The notes beneath the pieces were generated by a model, which saw only the letters and a list, made by a program, of their open reading frames with translations, had not been told where the DNA came from and did not search any database. A DNA stretch of 64,000 nt, taken from Berberis thunbergii. Lineage: Eukaryota > Streptophyta > Magnoliopsida > Ranunculales > Berberidaceae. The stretch lies in NCBI GenBank assembly GCA_003290165.1, contig QNQO01000555.1, positions 186,001-250,000 on the forward strand. Direction: 5' to 3'. Position 1 is the stretch's first letter. Each line of letters starts with the position of its first letter. Position numbers and translations under genes: made by a program. Of this stretch, positions 36,445 to 49,815 are shown piece by piece.

Positions 36445-36600
36445 GTTAACGCAGGAAAGGCATACAAAGCCTATGTTGTTTATCACGGCCATACACCGGG
36501 GGTATACATGACATGACCAGGTTTTCTATGACAAGTAAACAAGTGCAAGGGTATTATGTACAAGGGTTTCTCATCGGCTGAAGAAGCATATGAAAATTAC
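36445..36600 (+). pseudogene. Fragment with an RNase H1 N-terminal/viroplasmin-type domain
   Basis: The frame reads KAYKAYVVYHGHTPGVYMT, then broken sequence, then YKGFSSAEEAYENY. The YVVY.G..PGVY and YKGF...EEA words are those of the small domain found at the N-terminus of eukaryotic RNase H1 and in caulimovirus viroplasmin. Plant genomes carry many host and transposon genes with this domain, and nothing else viral is nearby. Internal stops make it non-coding. Confidence 0.55.
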
Positions 36601-36659
36601 AGCCTGTGGGTGCGCTCAGAAGAGGTAAGAAGAGAACACGATGCGAGAAGAGAGCACTA

Positions 36660-38270
36660 GGCAAGAAGAGGTAATTATAATGATTCTTGTACTTGTTTTT
36701 TTAAGCCTTGAGTGAATGATGAGTGAGATTTTATTTTGTAATGTACTTATGAAGAGATTTTGTGAGCTTTTATTTTGTATGTAATGAACTTCTTGGTGTT
36801 GCATTGAATGGTGCTTGCATTGAGTGAATGTTTCACTTGGCCCTTATGTATTCTATCTGAAATGATGATGATGATCTTGGAAATGAATTAGATGAATTGG
36901 GTCAGACTGAGACCTAATTTAGCTTGACCAACACATGCCCAAATAAAGTCCACAAATGCACAGCTTGGTAATATTGGCTGGGTTGAGAATTGATGAACTT
37001 GGACATCAAGCCTAGCTAATCCATTGATATACAAATGGGCCACCAATCAAGCACTACAATTACATAACAGCTTGATATAGCTTAAGGAGCTCATTGGATA
37101 AGTCGATTTGTCATTCATCCACACTGTTCTTGCAAGATTTCCAGATAACACAGTGATTAATTCTCATGCAATTATGTAGTTAGAGTGGAATTAACATTTT
37201 ATTGGAACCAATGTAGAAGGTGGATTGAAAACATGCCCAACGACAGAGTGGTGCATCATACGGAAATACCATCAGATGCATCAACAACATGTGTTCAATT
37301 TTTTTTTTAAATTCAAAATTATTCCCGGCTGATTAAGGGACTTATCCACAGGGCCAATCCCTTTCCCGATGCCAGTTTTGCCGGTTGATATTATATCCGC
37401 CATTGCAACATTTGCCTGGCGAATATAGACTTTTTTGCGCCGAGAGTATTCCTTAGTGTCATATACTTGTCCGCTAGAATTGCTCATTTTGTAGTAGTGA
37501 GCAATTACAGCAGAAAGTTTACAGATAAATAATAACACCACCATCTTTGGACCATACCCTGCTAGCATAAGATGTGCAAACCCAAAATCAGCAGCAAATT
37601 TATAGCAACATCTCAATTAACAGCAGCAATTTATGGAATTAGCAATCAACAATTTAGCAACAAATTACAACTTGATCAAGTATTACAGCAGCAATTTACA
37701 GCACTGCAATTCACTGAATCAATTAACACAAAATCACTGTAAATTACAAATTCTATAACATATGCAAGTGAACCAAGAAAACCAACGCTCACCAAAAAAT
37801 CATTGTAATTCATTGATTCTATAACAAAATCATTGATTCAATATGACATCCAGGTCCTTGCAATCAGACAAAAAATCACGGCTTTCACCCCCCCCCCTCC
37901 CCTCCAGCAACCAACCTGAGTTCATAACCTATAGTTTGTAAGTCCATTTCCTTGCTTGAACCTGGCGGCAGCAAAAATAAATAATAAAGATTAAGAAAAA
38001 AATAATAGAGATGCCAAACATACAAATTATATACTTGTGAGAATAGCGAATAGATCCAGGTTGTGAATAGTGTGACCCCGTATTATCATCCTTAACGACA
38101 ACGAACATACAAATCATAAGTGGACAAACATACTTAGTGATTTATACCTTGTAAGTATAAAAAAACAAACCTGTATATTTCTTTCACGAGGCATAACATA
38201 GAGCATACATTGTGAACCCTACAAATGACATGTGTAAATAAAACTTAATATTTTTTACTTAAGAAAATAT
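36660..38270. other. no recognisable gene; isolated CACTA-like end at 37487-37499
   Basis: TTTTGTAGTAGTG at 37487-37499 looks like a CACTA right end, but no partner was found. A minus-strand frame over 37281-37616 (MSNSSGQVYDTKEYSRRKK...) has no known relative. A C run lies near 37890. Confidence 0.45.
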
Positions 38271-38274
38271 ATAT

Positions 38275-40433
38275 TCATAAAACACAGGTTGCAAAACATA
38301 CCAAATTAGTCTCAATGGACTGATCCTTATGTGTTTTTTTCTTCTTCTTTTTCCTTTGTATCCTTTTACATATCTTCTTGACGGTGGATTTCATCCTTGA
38401 ATTAGAACATCGACATTTGCTATGAACTGCCAATGGACTATGAATTTGGATCCCAGAGCCAGCAGTAGTGGTGCCCACTTCCAAATACCCCTGTGAATTA
38501 ACACGCTCATCAACATCAACAGTTTTAAGTTGTTTCATCTTCAAAGTGATCCATTCTTGAACTTGGCATGTCTTCTTTTCATCCTCAACGGTGAAGTCGG
38601 CTATTTCATAGAAGGCATTGCACATCTTATCAAACCGTTCATTTTCAAACTTCATTCTCTAATATGAATAAACAATCTTAACCTTTGTATGAGCCCTCTT
38701 AACATCTTTCTTCCACCTCCGAAGAACATATTTATCTGGTACGTCATGAATCCCTCTTTCAAACAAGACTTTCAATACATATTTGCATAAGATCCCCTAG
38801 AACTCAAACAATTGACAATTACACTTGATATTGAAGTCGGCGACGTTAAAAGATATTATAAAATTGACTGATCATAGCCTATCATTTATCACCAAGTCTT
38901 GTCTAACAATGTATACCTCAAAGCCACTCCCATCCATAACTTCACTACGAATTCTAAAACATACATTCTCTGCTATCTCTTCTTGGAACTCCCTAAATTT
39001 ATTTGTAGTGTAGGCATCTTGAAAAAAAATTCTCTATTGCATAAGGAATAATGCAAGGAATCTTTCGGTTAAAAGATTTATAGTCTTCTTCAGCTTCCTT
39101 TTGAACCTTACTTCGTATTGCATTCTCATATTGTTTTACGAATTGCTTCAAAGTGGTCTTCGAATTTACATAACCATTAAAAAAAGCATTCATGCTTTCA
39201 CTCCTTTGAGTTGAAGACATCCCCGCCCAAAAAAGTATTTCTTTGAAATGCTGGCACCCAACGCATTCTTTCAATATATAATCCACTCAACCAATCATTT
39301 TCATGCAGATTATATTTATCAATAAAACCATACCAGTTGTCTTCAAACTCTTCATGAGACAGGGAATCATAAACTGCTCTTTGCATAGCAAACTTAATCA
39401 CCTCATATTCATTGCAACCAGACAGCTTTTCAGGCAACCTCTTCATAATATGCCACAAGCACCATCTATGTCGTGTGTTCGGAAAAAAAAAATTCAATGG
39501 CCATCTTCATGGCCCTATTTTGATTGGTGATTATAGTAGTCGGAGCATTGTCATTCATACAAACAAGCCAAGTTTGAAAAAGCCAAACAAATTCTTCAAC
39601 GGTCTCACCACATATCAATCCACATCCCAAAAGAATTGACTGGCTGTGATGATTCACCCCAACAAAAGGAGCAAATGACATCTCATACTTATTTGTTAAG
39701 TATGTAGTGTCAAAAGTAACAGCATCCCCAAACTCCTTGTAAGTTGTTTTGCTCCATGCGTCAGCTCAAAAGACATTTCTCAACCTCCCTTCATCATCCA
39801 AATTCATCATATAAAAGAAATCGACATTATTATCTTACATTTTTTGGAAGTAGTTGTGAAGTTTCATTGCATCCCCCTCACAAAGTCTCAACTTCCTCAT
39901 TTTGTCTAGATAATTGTAACAATCATTTTGGAAAAATGGCAAAATATCATGTCCACCAGCTTCAACCACACATGCCGAAAAACTCTTATTTGGTCTAATA
40001 CCTGCCATATCATTATAATCGAGCTTTCTCTTGACATACGAGCTCATACTTCTATTCTTTGGGTAAAATCTTGATTTTCTGGGGCTTAACTCATGATTAT
40101 GATCAAGTGTTATTCTTGTCACTAAAATTGTTCCACCAGGGCGTATCTGACCTCTAATCTTAACCAAACAACTACATTTACTCGTACCACGCAATCCCAA
40201 GACATTTTTTGTTGCCCAGACCGACTACATGAAAGTTGAATGAATTTTGGTTTTCCATCTGCATCTTTTTCAATAGTCCATAATTTCACTGAAAATATTT
40301 TTTTATTATCATAATCATGATTATAACGTTGAAACTCATCAAGGTTGATGAATTCCATCCCTTCTGTAGGTTCCCTTATCTCTTCTAAATCTTCTTCCAT
40401 CAACATACATTTGTTGTCTTCTACACTATCCAT
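38275..40433 (-). pseudogene. FAR1/FRS-like (MULE-derived) protein, decayed
   Basis: The start MDSVEDNKCMLMEEDLEEIRE (40433) leads into the FAR1 DNA-binding region (GTSKCSCLVKIRG...LDHNHELSPRKSRFYPKNR). The MULE DDE region follows (VTFDTTYLTNKYEMSFAPFVGVNHH, HRWCLWHIMKRLPEK, RSESMNAFFNGYVNSKTTLKQFVKQYE), then a SWIM-like CNC...C and a lysine-rich tail. Breaks: frameshifts near 40200, 39490 (an A/T run) and 39240, and stops near 39836, 39767 and 38800. The usual TDQ of the second catalytic acid reads TNQ, and the SWIM His reads Tyr. FRS proteins are light-signalling regulators. This copy is either a decayed FRS gene or a MULE transposase. Confidence 0.85.
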
Positions 40434-41559
40434 TCCTGAAATATGTGTTATAATATATAACGGTTATAACATAAAGGCACAAATAACAACCCTAGTACAA
40501 TTATATTGTATAGTCTATTTTGGGAAACGATGTTGAAACTAAGGATCCACCAAAGTTGTTATACAGGCAGTTCCGGCCAAATAGATTATAGAAGTAACAA
40601 AAAAATTGATAACTAAAGTAACAAAATGAACTTAACATTACCCAAAAGCTTTGAGAAAGAAACAACCCTAGTACACTTACCTTGTATAGTCTATTTTGGG
40701 GAACAATGTTGCAACTAAGGATCCACCAGAGTTGTTGTACAGGTTGTTCCGGTCAAATAGATTATACAATAGAAGTAACAAATATAACTTTTAACAAATA
40801 TTGTGTGAATTGTTTGCATCTTTTAAAACCTGTTTGTGGCTGACCAAAGTTACCGGATGGCTTGAAGGGAGTTGAAAGACAAGCTTGCATATTGAGAAGC
40901 AACACAATATTTATATTGTTAGTTTCTTATTTGTTTTCAAGCAAATACAAAAACAAAGAAGGAAAGCAGTAACAGGATATAGACTAGGAGCCTAGTTGTC
41001 ATCTTTCTGGTACCACTCAATTGTGTTGTCAAGGTTAGCTAACCCTGTAAGTTGGGATTGCCAGTACCACAATTTCATACCCTGTTTGTGTCTACATTGT
41101 GAATGGTCCACTTTTGAGTCCCCTAAACACACAATTATCACTAGTTTCCTAGATCAGTTCCATAATTGTTGCTAGAATTTGAAACCATTCATAAGTGTGA
41201 AAACCTAAGAGTTCTTCATTTGAGAAAAATAACATTCAATTAAACTATCAAACATAGCCAATGGCACCTGATGCAAAGGATTGGGCGTGGAAAAACAAGC
41301 CAAATGCGAATAGAAAAATCACATTTTAAAAAATATATATATATGGACTTCAGTTTCGTTCAAGGATAAACACAAATTGCATTGAAGTTCTACTTTCACA
41401 TCATATTTTATAAAAAATTTATTTGTGGGAAGATAAACAATGTGTTGCTTTACAAACATTGATATGCTCACTGTTTGATTAACTTCAGGGGAAAAGGGAA
41501 TAAGCCATTGTTCATCCCTAAAGAAAAAATACATTCAAACATACCTTGAAACAACACTT
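40434..41559. other. 5' flank of the FRS-like gene; direct duplication
   Basis: A segment of about 110 bp (CAACCCTAGTACA...TTGTATAGTCTATTTTGGG...GTTCCGG.CAAATAGATTATA) occurs at 40485-40595 and again at 40665-40775. No gene was seen. Confidence 0.65.
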
Positions 41560-41990
41560 CAATCGTTGCAAGGAGATCATACTTTGACCTTCGATCTGAG
41601 TTGAAAAAGGGAGATGACCCTAGTCTTCATTTTTCGTCTTCGTCTAAGATGTAAGATCGAAAAGAAGTCTTTGTCTTTGATCTGGGAAAGAGGAAAGGGG
41701 AAGCTCTGGTCGTGTTCGTCTTCGATCTAAAATGGGGAGGCGTCTTGTTCGTTTCAGATGGGAGATAGGGAGGCGTCGTGCTCGTCTTCATTTTGGAGAG
41801 ATCTAAAAGCTCTCTCTGCAGCTTCGTCTTCGTCTTTATCTCTGCAACTCTCTCCAAAAGCTTCGATCTGAGAGCCAATCACGAGATTCGTCTTCGTTTG
41901 AGAAAGGAGAAGAAAAGATCCTGCTCCCAAAAGTGGGATCTCGTCTTCGTCTGAGAGCCAAAAGGAACTTCTTTTCTTTTTTTGAGGGGG
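41560..41990. repeat. Low-complexity CTTCGTCTTCGATCTGAGA repeat
   Basis: GTTCGTCTTCGATCT-type words recur about ten times. On the minus strand this would be a GA-rich leader upstream of the FRS-like gene, with a 5'-UTR look and no supported protein. Confidence 0.55.
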
Positions 41991-42659
41991 CTAACAAAGT
42001 TAACGTTGTGAGAGGGATGGGTTTTGCTTCGATTAGAGGGATCTATGATCTCTCACTTTTGTATCACGTGCAGAGGAGGCTCCTTGGCGTCGTTTTGGCA
42101 CTAGGGTCTCGCTTCCTAGATTGGAGGTTGTATCTCTCCTTTTTTCCCCCCGCAACTTCATGTTCAAATGTAAAATTATTTTTCATATCATTTCTCCCCA
42201 CAATTTCCAACTTGCTTATGTAAACATTTGTCATAGTGTTGACACACATTATTCTTGTTGTTTATAGAATGTTTTTCATAGTCAGATATGTGAAGGATCA
42301 TTTTACTTGTGGTTTATTTGTTTCACATATGTGAGGGATCGTTGTTTTGTTCTAGCAATATTTATAACCTCTTGCTTTTCAGGAATAAGCCTTGATATAT
42401 CTTTATGTTTATTTGGCAAGAAGAAGAAGAAGAAAGTGACTGGAAAAAAGGACTAGAAAAATGAGTTTATGTACTTTGACAAAATGACTTCATGATATGT
42501 TTAAATGTTTTGTAATAACGAATGAGATTTATTTAGTTAGCTATTGTACATATGTTTCTACATGTATTTAACTAGTATGATTATGCTATAAATGAGGATT
42601 TTCTTGCATGGCCAGATTCTATTTATTGATGATACCAACATAGCTAAAAACAAATGGGT
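41991..42659. other. no recognisable gene
   Basis: AT-rich spacer before the CACTA-2 right end. No similarity was recognised. Confidence 0.5.
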
Positions 42660-42980
42660 AAAAAAATGTCCTAGACTTTTAATAGCACTTTTAAAGTGTC
42701 GTGGTTAACTAATTTTACATCACTCTAAAAAAGTTATATAAAACTATGTAACAACATTTTTAAACGCTATGAAAAATGTTACAACAGCGTTTAATGCTAT
42801 ACAACAACATTTTCTAAGCACTATAGAAGGTGTTAAAACAACATTTTAAAACACTATTAAAATAGCACTTTTAATAGCCTTCCAATAGAGCAAGATTTTT
42901 AATAATGGGGCTGTCATTTAGCGATATCCTATCCAGTTATAGCATTTTGCATGATATAAATGAGAATTTTTTATGTAGTG
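42660..42980 (+). repeat. Right subterminal region and terminus of CACTA-2
   Basis: AATAGCACTTTTA, ACAACATTTT and GCTATGAAAAATG words repeat in both orientations up to about 42900. The end is ATATAAATGAGAATTTTTTATGTAGTG, whose complement matches the left end at 7391. Confidence 0.78.
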
Positions 42981-42983
42981 TCT

Positions 42984-43340
42984 TTTCCTTGATGTTTGAA
43001 TTGTCATAGAAAAATGATGCCATGTGAGCACTTTCTATACTTTCTCGTTTCAGTCATTCCTCTTCTTACACACACTGAGCAATGAGCTCATTAAGAATCC
43101 ATTTCTCCTTTTGAATATTACAATTTATCTTAATGGGACCAAACTGTGTAGGAAGAGAAATCAAAATGAGGTGCATAAGGTGATCATAAGAAAATTCAAA
43201 CTTTAGTCTCATTTTTGCAACAACATTAGACATTTCTGTAATGTACTCCCTTATATTTCTTTTGTCAGTATCGCATGATAACAAGTTTGCTAAGAAGTGT
43301 TTTTGCCTCCACTTTTTTCGATACAATAAATCGGTCTACA
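42984..43340 (-). pseudogene. Copia gag, N-terminal part (UBN2-type)
   Basis: The minus strand encodes REYITEMSNVVAKMRLKFEFSYDHLMHLILISLPTQFGPIKINCNIQKEKWILNELIAQCV, then degenerates through EEE.LKRESIESAHMAS. This is the retrotran_gag_2/UBN2 region just before the zinc knuckle. It is cut at 42984 by CACTA-2 and, on the N-terminal side, at about 43344 by the gypsy LTR. The missing knuckle is at 7160-7390. Confidence 0.82.
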
Positions 43341-43344
43341 ACCT

Positions 43345-43372
43345 TGTAGTACCCCGTAATTTTTATACGTAC

Positions 43373-43418
<46 letters not shown>

Positions 43419-45348
43419 ACGTGATGGTCTTCATGAAGTTATGGACATATGCATGAGCTATTTGTTTGTCTGTGTGATGTGTGTTTTGTATCTTAAGAAG
43501 ATTGATATTCACATAATTATTACATAATATATCCCTTAATTTATATATGTTAGCGTTTTCGATTATTATATTTTATAGTAACTATTTCGTTTTCATGTCT
43601 TTGTAGGAATTTTAGCGTGAACGATGAAATCGTATTAAGGTGACAATTTAAGGAATGACAATTGGTCGATTCTAGCGGTGGTACAAAGTAGAGGGTCACA
43701 TATCTAAACCCGTAAACCCAAACTCAATGCCAAGCCCAAACATAACCAAAGAATATTCTCCCAATTATCCATTGATTCTCTCCATGAATCATCCATTTAT
43801 CTCATCTCTATTCATTTTGATCATTCTCTATAAATACAAGAGAAAAAGGGGGAGAAAATGGAGGAGGAGAAGAAAATCAAGCATCAATAGCAAAAATCAA
43901 ACCCTCTTCCTTCACAAAGTGATTTTCATCACACCCATCACCACCTATCCATTGCTCACCCCCTCTTTGTCCAGATCACTCCGCCGTCTTCGCCACCAGA
44001 GCCACCACCACCTCCGGACAGCACAATCGCCACCACCGAGCTCCACCACCCCTGCAAAACAGGGGCGTGAAAACCCTGTTTCGTATCAAACCTTTATTCC
44101 GCCACCGAGCACCACACAGACTGTCCCTCTGCCACCGTCCTTGTCCGACAACCAAGCACCGAGCATCACGAGCCACCATCATCATCGTGACTCTGCTCCA
44201 TCTCGCCATAGAGCCAGACAGACCCTGCTCCTCTCCTTTCTGTCCTCTCTTCATCTCGGCCTCCTTCTTGTCTCTTCGCCACCGTCCAACCACCACAGAG
44301 TGGCGCGTCAACAGAGCACAACCACCGCTCCGACTGCCACTGAAACAGGGCAGTTGCTTCACTCTGCTCTCTGTTTTTTTTGAGTTTTCATTACACTTCT
44401 CTCACTGATTTTCCATCCATCTCTCTCTTTTGCAGGTTCCGGAGGAGGTTGGAGGACGAGGAAGCTCGCGAGGAGCAGAGACGCAGCACTGCGAGCGGCG
44501 CTGTCGCGCTGGAGACGAAGGACATTGTTACTCTGGCGGGAGATTGAGTCAATTGATTTTTGACTATTCACACCCACAGATCTGCTCTGTACCACCACAG
44601 AGCGTTTTGTGAACATTTTCTCCGGATTTGTGTTCGGACCACCTGCTGATCTAATGAGTGGTCCATATTGAGTTTGCGACAAACCAAAAGGGTTGCGTAA
44701 TGCATTTCAATTTATTTTACTGATTTAAACGCGTAATTGTTTATTACAATTTATTTCAGAAATTTGATAAATTGTTTTCACCTTTCATGTTCGATTAAAA
44801 ATTGATATGTTTGGTAGTTAGGTTAACATTTTATCAATATTCAAAGCATGTGCTAAAACTTATTATGCTTGAACTTTGATTAAGTGTGCCGTAAAAAGAC
44901 ACTTAATGCTTGGTAAAAGTTTATTTGCTTGAAATAAATTGTTCATGTTTGACAGAAACTTAATATGATTAGAATTGACTTTTAATGATCACATCTTCGG
45001 TGTAAGCAAGGGATCCTCATCCATAAAGCTTCTCGTTTATAATTTCAGTAATTTAGATTTAAATTTTTTTGCTAACTCATTGGTGATCAGTCCAAGCCCA
45101 CAAAATTCATCTTTTCCTTTTATTTTATTTTTCTTATTTTTAATTTATTTTTAGTTGAATTTTAAAAACACTGTAACCCCATTTTCCTCCAAATTAGTTT
45201 AATTAAATTATTAAATTCAATTGCATCCACCTTCGTCGTAGGATCGACCCGTATTTGTCGTTGTCTAGCAGTTAGACACTGTGCACTTGCAGTTATTACA
45301 AGTGGGTTAAATTAGCTTATTTATTTAGGTTAGTTAAATCCTCCATCA
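43345..45348 (+). repeat. 5' LTR of the gypsy element
   Basis: It begins TGTAGTACCCCG and ends CCTCCATCA, five to six bases before the PBS. A (TA)n run of about 38 bp lies at 43377-43415. The long proline/serine/histidine-rich frames at 43727-44408 lie in the transcribed LTR and look like non-coding LTR sequence. Confidence 0.75.
43829..43836 (+). promoter_or_regulatory. TATA box of the gypsy LTR
   Basis: TATAAATA is followed by a purine-rich start region (AAGAGAAAAAGGGGGAG), as at LTR promoters. Confidence 0.5.
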
Positions 45349-45354
45349 AGTTTT

Positions 45355-45372
45355 TGGCGTCGTTGCTGGGGA
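45355..45372 (+). other. Primer-binding site of the gypsy element
   Basis: TGGCGTCGTTGCTGGGGA differs in two positions from the standard Athila/Tat PBS. Confidence 0.8.
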
Positions 45373-46680
45373 AGGTAGCAGTGTAATTGAATTTAATATT
45401 TATTTTCACTAATTTAAAAAAAATCAGAAAAAAATAAAAATTATATATTTATTTTATTTAGTTCTTTTTACACTCATTTTGTTTGACTTTTGCAGAATAC
45501 ACGCTTCTCGAGAAAATTGGACGATCCTGCAAACATCAAGCAAAGTTTTTATTTATTTATTTTATGAGGAGAGTTTTAATTTTATTTTCACATCATTTTA
45601 CGAGTGGTGTAATAATTTCTAAACCCTACTGCTTTTCATTTTGTTTAATCACCAAAAAAAAAACCCCAAATTTTCTAAGTCAAAGAAATTATAGGGAAAC
45701 AATTTTAATTGTTACCCAATACTTTTTTTATGATTTAGAAATCCGACTTCTACGACCAAGACCAGTAAATTTATTTTCATTTGAATGGTGCTAACTTTTT
45801 GTGCAGAATGGAATACGCACACTGTAAGTATTTCTATCACACGCAATGTGTTAGCGACCAGGTGCTTTGTGTAATTGTTTGAAATTGTGTGATTGGTTGT
45901 TTAATTACTGTAATTGTGTGTGCTAAACTTTAATAATTCATAATAATCAGACCCAGCTTCTAAACAGAAACTGGTGGGACTTGATATCCCCACCTCATCA
46001 CTCCAGCTGTGTGCATCCAATAGCCAAACATAATTAAAATCAATTAGCAAGTTAGATAGAGCCATCTTTTAGGTACGGTGTTCATAGGACAACCAAGACC
46101 AAGGTGAATCCAATAATTTTTATGTTGACCAAAGCTAAAAGTGACAATGGGTTTAATCATTCAATGAACTCCGAGAAGCCACTGCCACAAGGGTAATTTA
46201 CCCCGTACGCCGAGTCATAAGTAAGCTACGATCCACAAGAAGGATTGGTGTAACTCACAATTTTGGGTTAGGAACACAAGCCTTAAGTGTACATTTAACA
46301 TCACATCATTCTCACATCTATTGGCTTACAGAGCGGTAGCACAAGAAAGTACTTAATTGGACCATTGTTACCTCCTTATCTTGTGCGATGATCCGGTTTC
46401 TTTGAAACAAAACTCTAGCCTACTGATTTTGAACTTTGCAGTGTAAAGTGTACACTCTTAGGATCAACTTGTAGCACCCATTGCTTTGTCATAAAGATTA
46501 CATAAGAAATAATTGTCCCCCAAAGATAAAAAGATAATTGATCTCAAAAACGTTGATTGCTTAGGGAGGCATGTTTCTTGTGCATTTATTGGTTGTTGAT
46601 TGTGTGTAAATCTGTGTATATATTTAGAGTTAGTATTTTTTTTTAAAATGATGAACACAAGGGATTATCCAGCCTATTTT
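45373..46680. other. Gypsy leader region
   Basis: Non-coding leader between PBS and gag. The small frame at 45483-45794 has no recognised relative. Confidence 0.5.
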
Positions 46681-46707
46681 TTCGAGCAAGTCAATTAATT
46701 TTATGAC

Positions 46708-47244
46708 ATGCGACGACCTGATTATGATCCATATTTAGATTATTACAACCCAGGTTTAGCCTATCATCCTGACTTCTCATTGGCTCATGGTCAGTACCAT
46801 GGAGGCCCTATTTTCACTCCCCTGACTCCTCAAGTTTCCATTCATGCTAGTGAGCCTCAACCTAATCGAGTTGTTCCTCCTACTAACACATTTAGTTTAG
46901 AGGACGCCTTAACTCGTGTTATGCAGCGAACTGGAGATATGCTTGAGCAAAATTCTCAGGATATCACAGAATTGATAGTTATTTATCAACAAAACTCTCA
47001 AGCTATCAAGAAACTTGAGATGACATTGAGTCAAATAGCTGAGTCACTTCCTGAGATAGAGTCAAAAAAATTCCCTAGCCAACCTATTTCCAACCCAAAT
47101 GGTCAATTTGAAATTAGTGGCACATCTAAGCCGGACAGTGAAGATTTCCAATCCATTACTACCCTTAGGAGTGGAAAACTAGTTGACAATCAGGTAGAAA
47201 TGCCTGACATAAGTGTTATTATATTCTCACCCAATTTTACATAG
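46708..47244 (+). CDS. Gypsy gag-like protein (C-terminal type)
   Basis: An open frame of 178 residues starts MRRPDYDPYLDYYNPG. It has a helical Gln/Asn-rich middle (QNSQDITELIVIYQQNSQAIKKLEMTLSQIAESL) and ends near SITTLRSGK, a word conserved at the end of Athila-type gag. The capsid part is missing, so the protein is shorter than a normal gag. A stop separates it from an upstream stretch starting at 46650. Confidence 0.6.
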   Translation: MRRPDYDPYLDYYNPGLAYHPDFSLAHGQYHGGPIFTPLTPQVSIHASEPQPNRVVPPTNTFSLEDALTRVMQRTGDMLEQNSQDITELIVIYQQNSQAIKKLEMTLSQIAESLPEIESKKFPSQPISNPNGQFEISGTSKPDSEDFQSITTLRSGKLVDNQVEMPDISVIIFSPNFT

Positions 47245-48260
47245 GTTGCATCCTCCTCTCATAAGAAGGCTGATAAAGCCTCATTTATTAATGATCCTGT
47301 AGATTCTGAGACACTACAGACATCTCCTTCCCATGTTGACTTATGCCTTCCTAGTGACTCATGCATTGAATCAAACTGTGAACATTTTTTAGAGTTTCCC
47401 CTTGACTGTTTTCATGATACACATGACCATTTAGATGCTTGTTTGACTCATTTTAGTTTAGACTTTGATATTGATGATTCCATTAGGGAAGTCAATGATT
47501 TGCTTGACTCAGTCCCCATTGTGGATCCTAGTTATAAATGAAAGTCTAAAATGAAGTCTCTTCCACTTAGTGAGTCAAAACTAGTCCCATCAGTTGAGCC
47601 ACCTGAGTTTGACCTTAAACAATTATCTGACATTCTCAGGTATGCGTTTTTAGGTACTGGTGATACTTTGCCTGTTATTATTTCATCTATATTGAATTCA
47701 AAACAGGTTGTCCCAAAAACGTCGGGAGATATATCTAGCAAGAGAGTGCAATCCATAAGTAATGTCAACTCTAGGGTTGGGGGTGTTGTTGAGTTGTCTA
47801 GACCAATATCCCAATGTGATTCATGTGATGAGCCTGTACCACCTGATATATCCATCGTCTCATCTACATGCATCACATTCCCATTTACTAAGGCTACTTT
47901 CACCGATCCCTTGTGTTGTAGTGAGGATTTCAGTTTTCACCATCCTGTTGTGAAAATTATTCAATCTTCTGATTTGGAACTAGACATAGGATGTTCCCTT
48001 TTTGGAGCACGCAAGGATCATCTGTTGCGTATGACTACTGGTCACTTTTGAAATGTCCTAGTGTATTTGGTGCCCCATGTGATTGCTATATTTGGGTGGA
48101 CTGATCATCAAATGTTCAGGTTGTTGATATACAACCATGGACTAAGTGTTTGTCATGTTCTTCCTCTCCATTTTTTAGGAAGAATATTTGTCGGACTGAT
48201 GACGTTAAACCAAGCGCTACTGGGAGGCAGCCCAACTTTTGTTGTAAAGAATGCATGTTG
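47245..48260 (+). pseudogene. Gutted gypsy pol/3' region
   Basis: A frame at 47551-48051 contains PSVEPPEFDLKQLSDILRYAFLGTGDTLPVIISSILNSKQ, the segment that normally leads into reverse transcriptase. RT, RNase H and integrase do not follow. The 3' block DDVKPSATGRQPN-like at about 48200 is the conserved tail before the 3' LTR of this group. A non-autonomous derivative is the simplest reading. Confidence 0.65.
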
Positions 48261-48373
48261 AATGTGTATTTTATCTATTTCTATTAACTAATCCACGATT
48301 CTTTTGTTTCTGAGCTCTCATCAGTGGATTACTTGTGGAAATTGGTAAAATTTTCACCGCGGTAATACTATTC

Positions 48374-48665
48374 CACTACACCAAATTTCATCATCAGCAA
48401 TGGTTCGGAACCGTGGGGGTAACTGATGGCCACGGCTAAGAGGCGTGGGCTGTAGTGACGTCGCGAAATCATTCGTGATGGCTATAAACGTAGCTAAAAT
48501 TTTAGCAACGGTTTTATGTTCAGGACGAGTGATGCTTTAGCCACGGTTCTAAATTGTTGCTAAAAGTTTAGCAACGGTTTTAAGCCGTGGCAAGTATTAG
48601 CAACGGCTTAAAACCGTGACTAGTAAAAAAATTCAAATTTTTTTTTGTCACGGTGTTAAGCCAAT
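48374..48665 (-). repeat. CACTA-3 terminus A with subterminal repeats
   Basis: CACTACACCAAATTTC, then GCCACGGCTAAGAGGCGTGGGCTGTAG and several GCAACGGTTTTAAGCCGTGGC words. The order matches 52682 onward. Confidence 0.8.
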
Positions 48666-49135
48666 GCAGTTCTACTGACAGTGATGCAATACAGGCAATG
48701 AAAAGAAATTACATACTAAAGAACTTGTAATTGTAATTCTGGATTGATGACAGTTAATGGAATGGATTGTATTCAATAAGAAAGCTAATTCGAGATAGCT
48801 AATCTCCTGTAGAGCAAATGCTCAAGTGTACAATTTTCTTACAAATCAAATGAATCTTTTTTTCTCTCTTATGCTCTTTTATTTATAGTACTACATTTAT
48901 TGACAACTAATCTAACATAAATCCTTCCTAAACAACATGCATTACATGTAACAACATAGCACTCTGCAACATATAGCAACATGCTCCCTTTAGTAACAGC
49001 ACTTGTGTTAGCAGCCTGCATTCCATTCAGCAACAAGTAAAATCAGTTAAAGAAGCAAGTAGATAGGATTACATCAAGTATAGAGAAAAAGAAAGAATTA
49101 TATTAAGTATAGAGAAAAAAGAAACACCTCAATCA

Positions 49136-49815
<680 letters not shown>

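Larger units (their letters stand above)
43345..48373 (+). mobile_element. Non-autonomous Athila/Tat-type gypsy retrotransposon (visible part)
   Basis: It has a 2-kb 5' LTR, a TGGCGCCGTTGCCGGGGA-type PBS, a gag-like ORF, and a gutted pol region that keeps only a piece before reverse transcriptase. A conserved 3' block (GACGTTAAACCAAGCGCT...GGGAGGCAGCCCAAC, near 48200) follows. The element is cut at 48373 by CACTA-3, so its 3' LTR should lie beyond the window. The insertion site is within the copia gag. Confidence 0.78.

Noticed and set aside
36445..36600. Endogenous caulimovirus insertion
   Set aside because: Only the small RNase H1-type/viroplasmin domain is seen, broken. No movement protein, coat or reverse transcriptase of that group is nearby, and host genes carry the same domain.
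37281..37616. A 111-residue minus-strand frame ending near a CACTA-like GTAGTAGTG
   Set aside because: No family resemblance. A partner terminus with a matching 3-bp duplication was not found (the candidate at about 37052 is flanked by AAG against AGC).
43727..44408. Long overlapping plus-strand frames (up to 218 residues) and their minus-strand partners, rich in Pro, Ser, His and Arg
   Set aside because: They lie in the transcribed part of the gypsy LTR, overlap in several frames on both strands, and follow CT/CA-rich composition. No domain was recognised.
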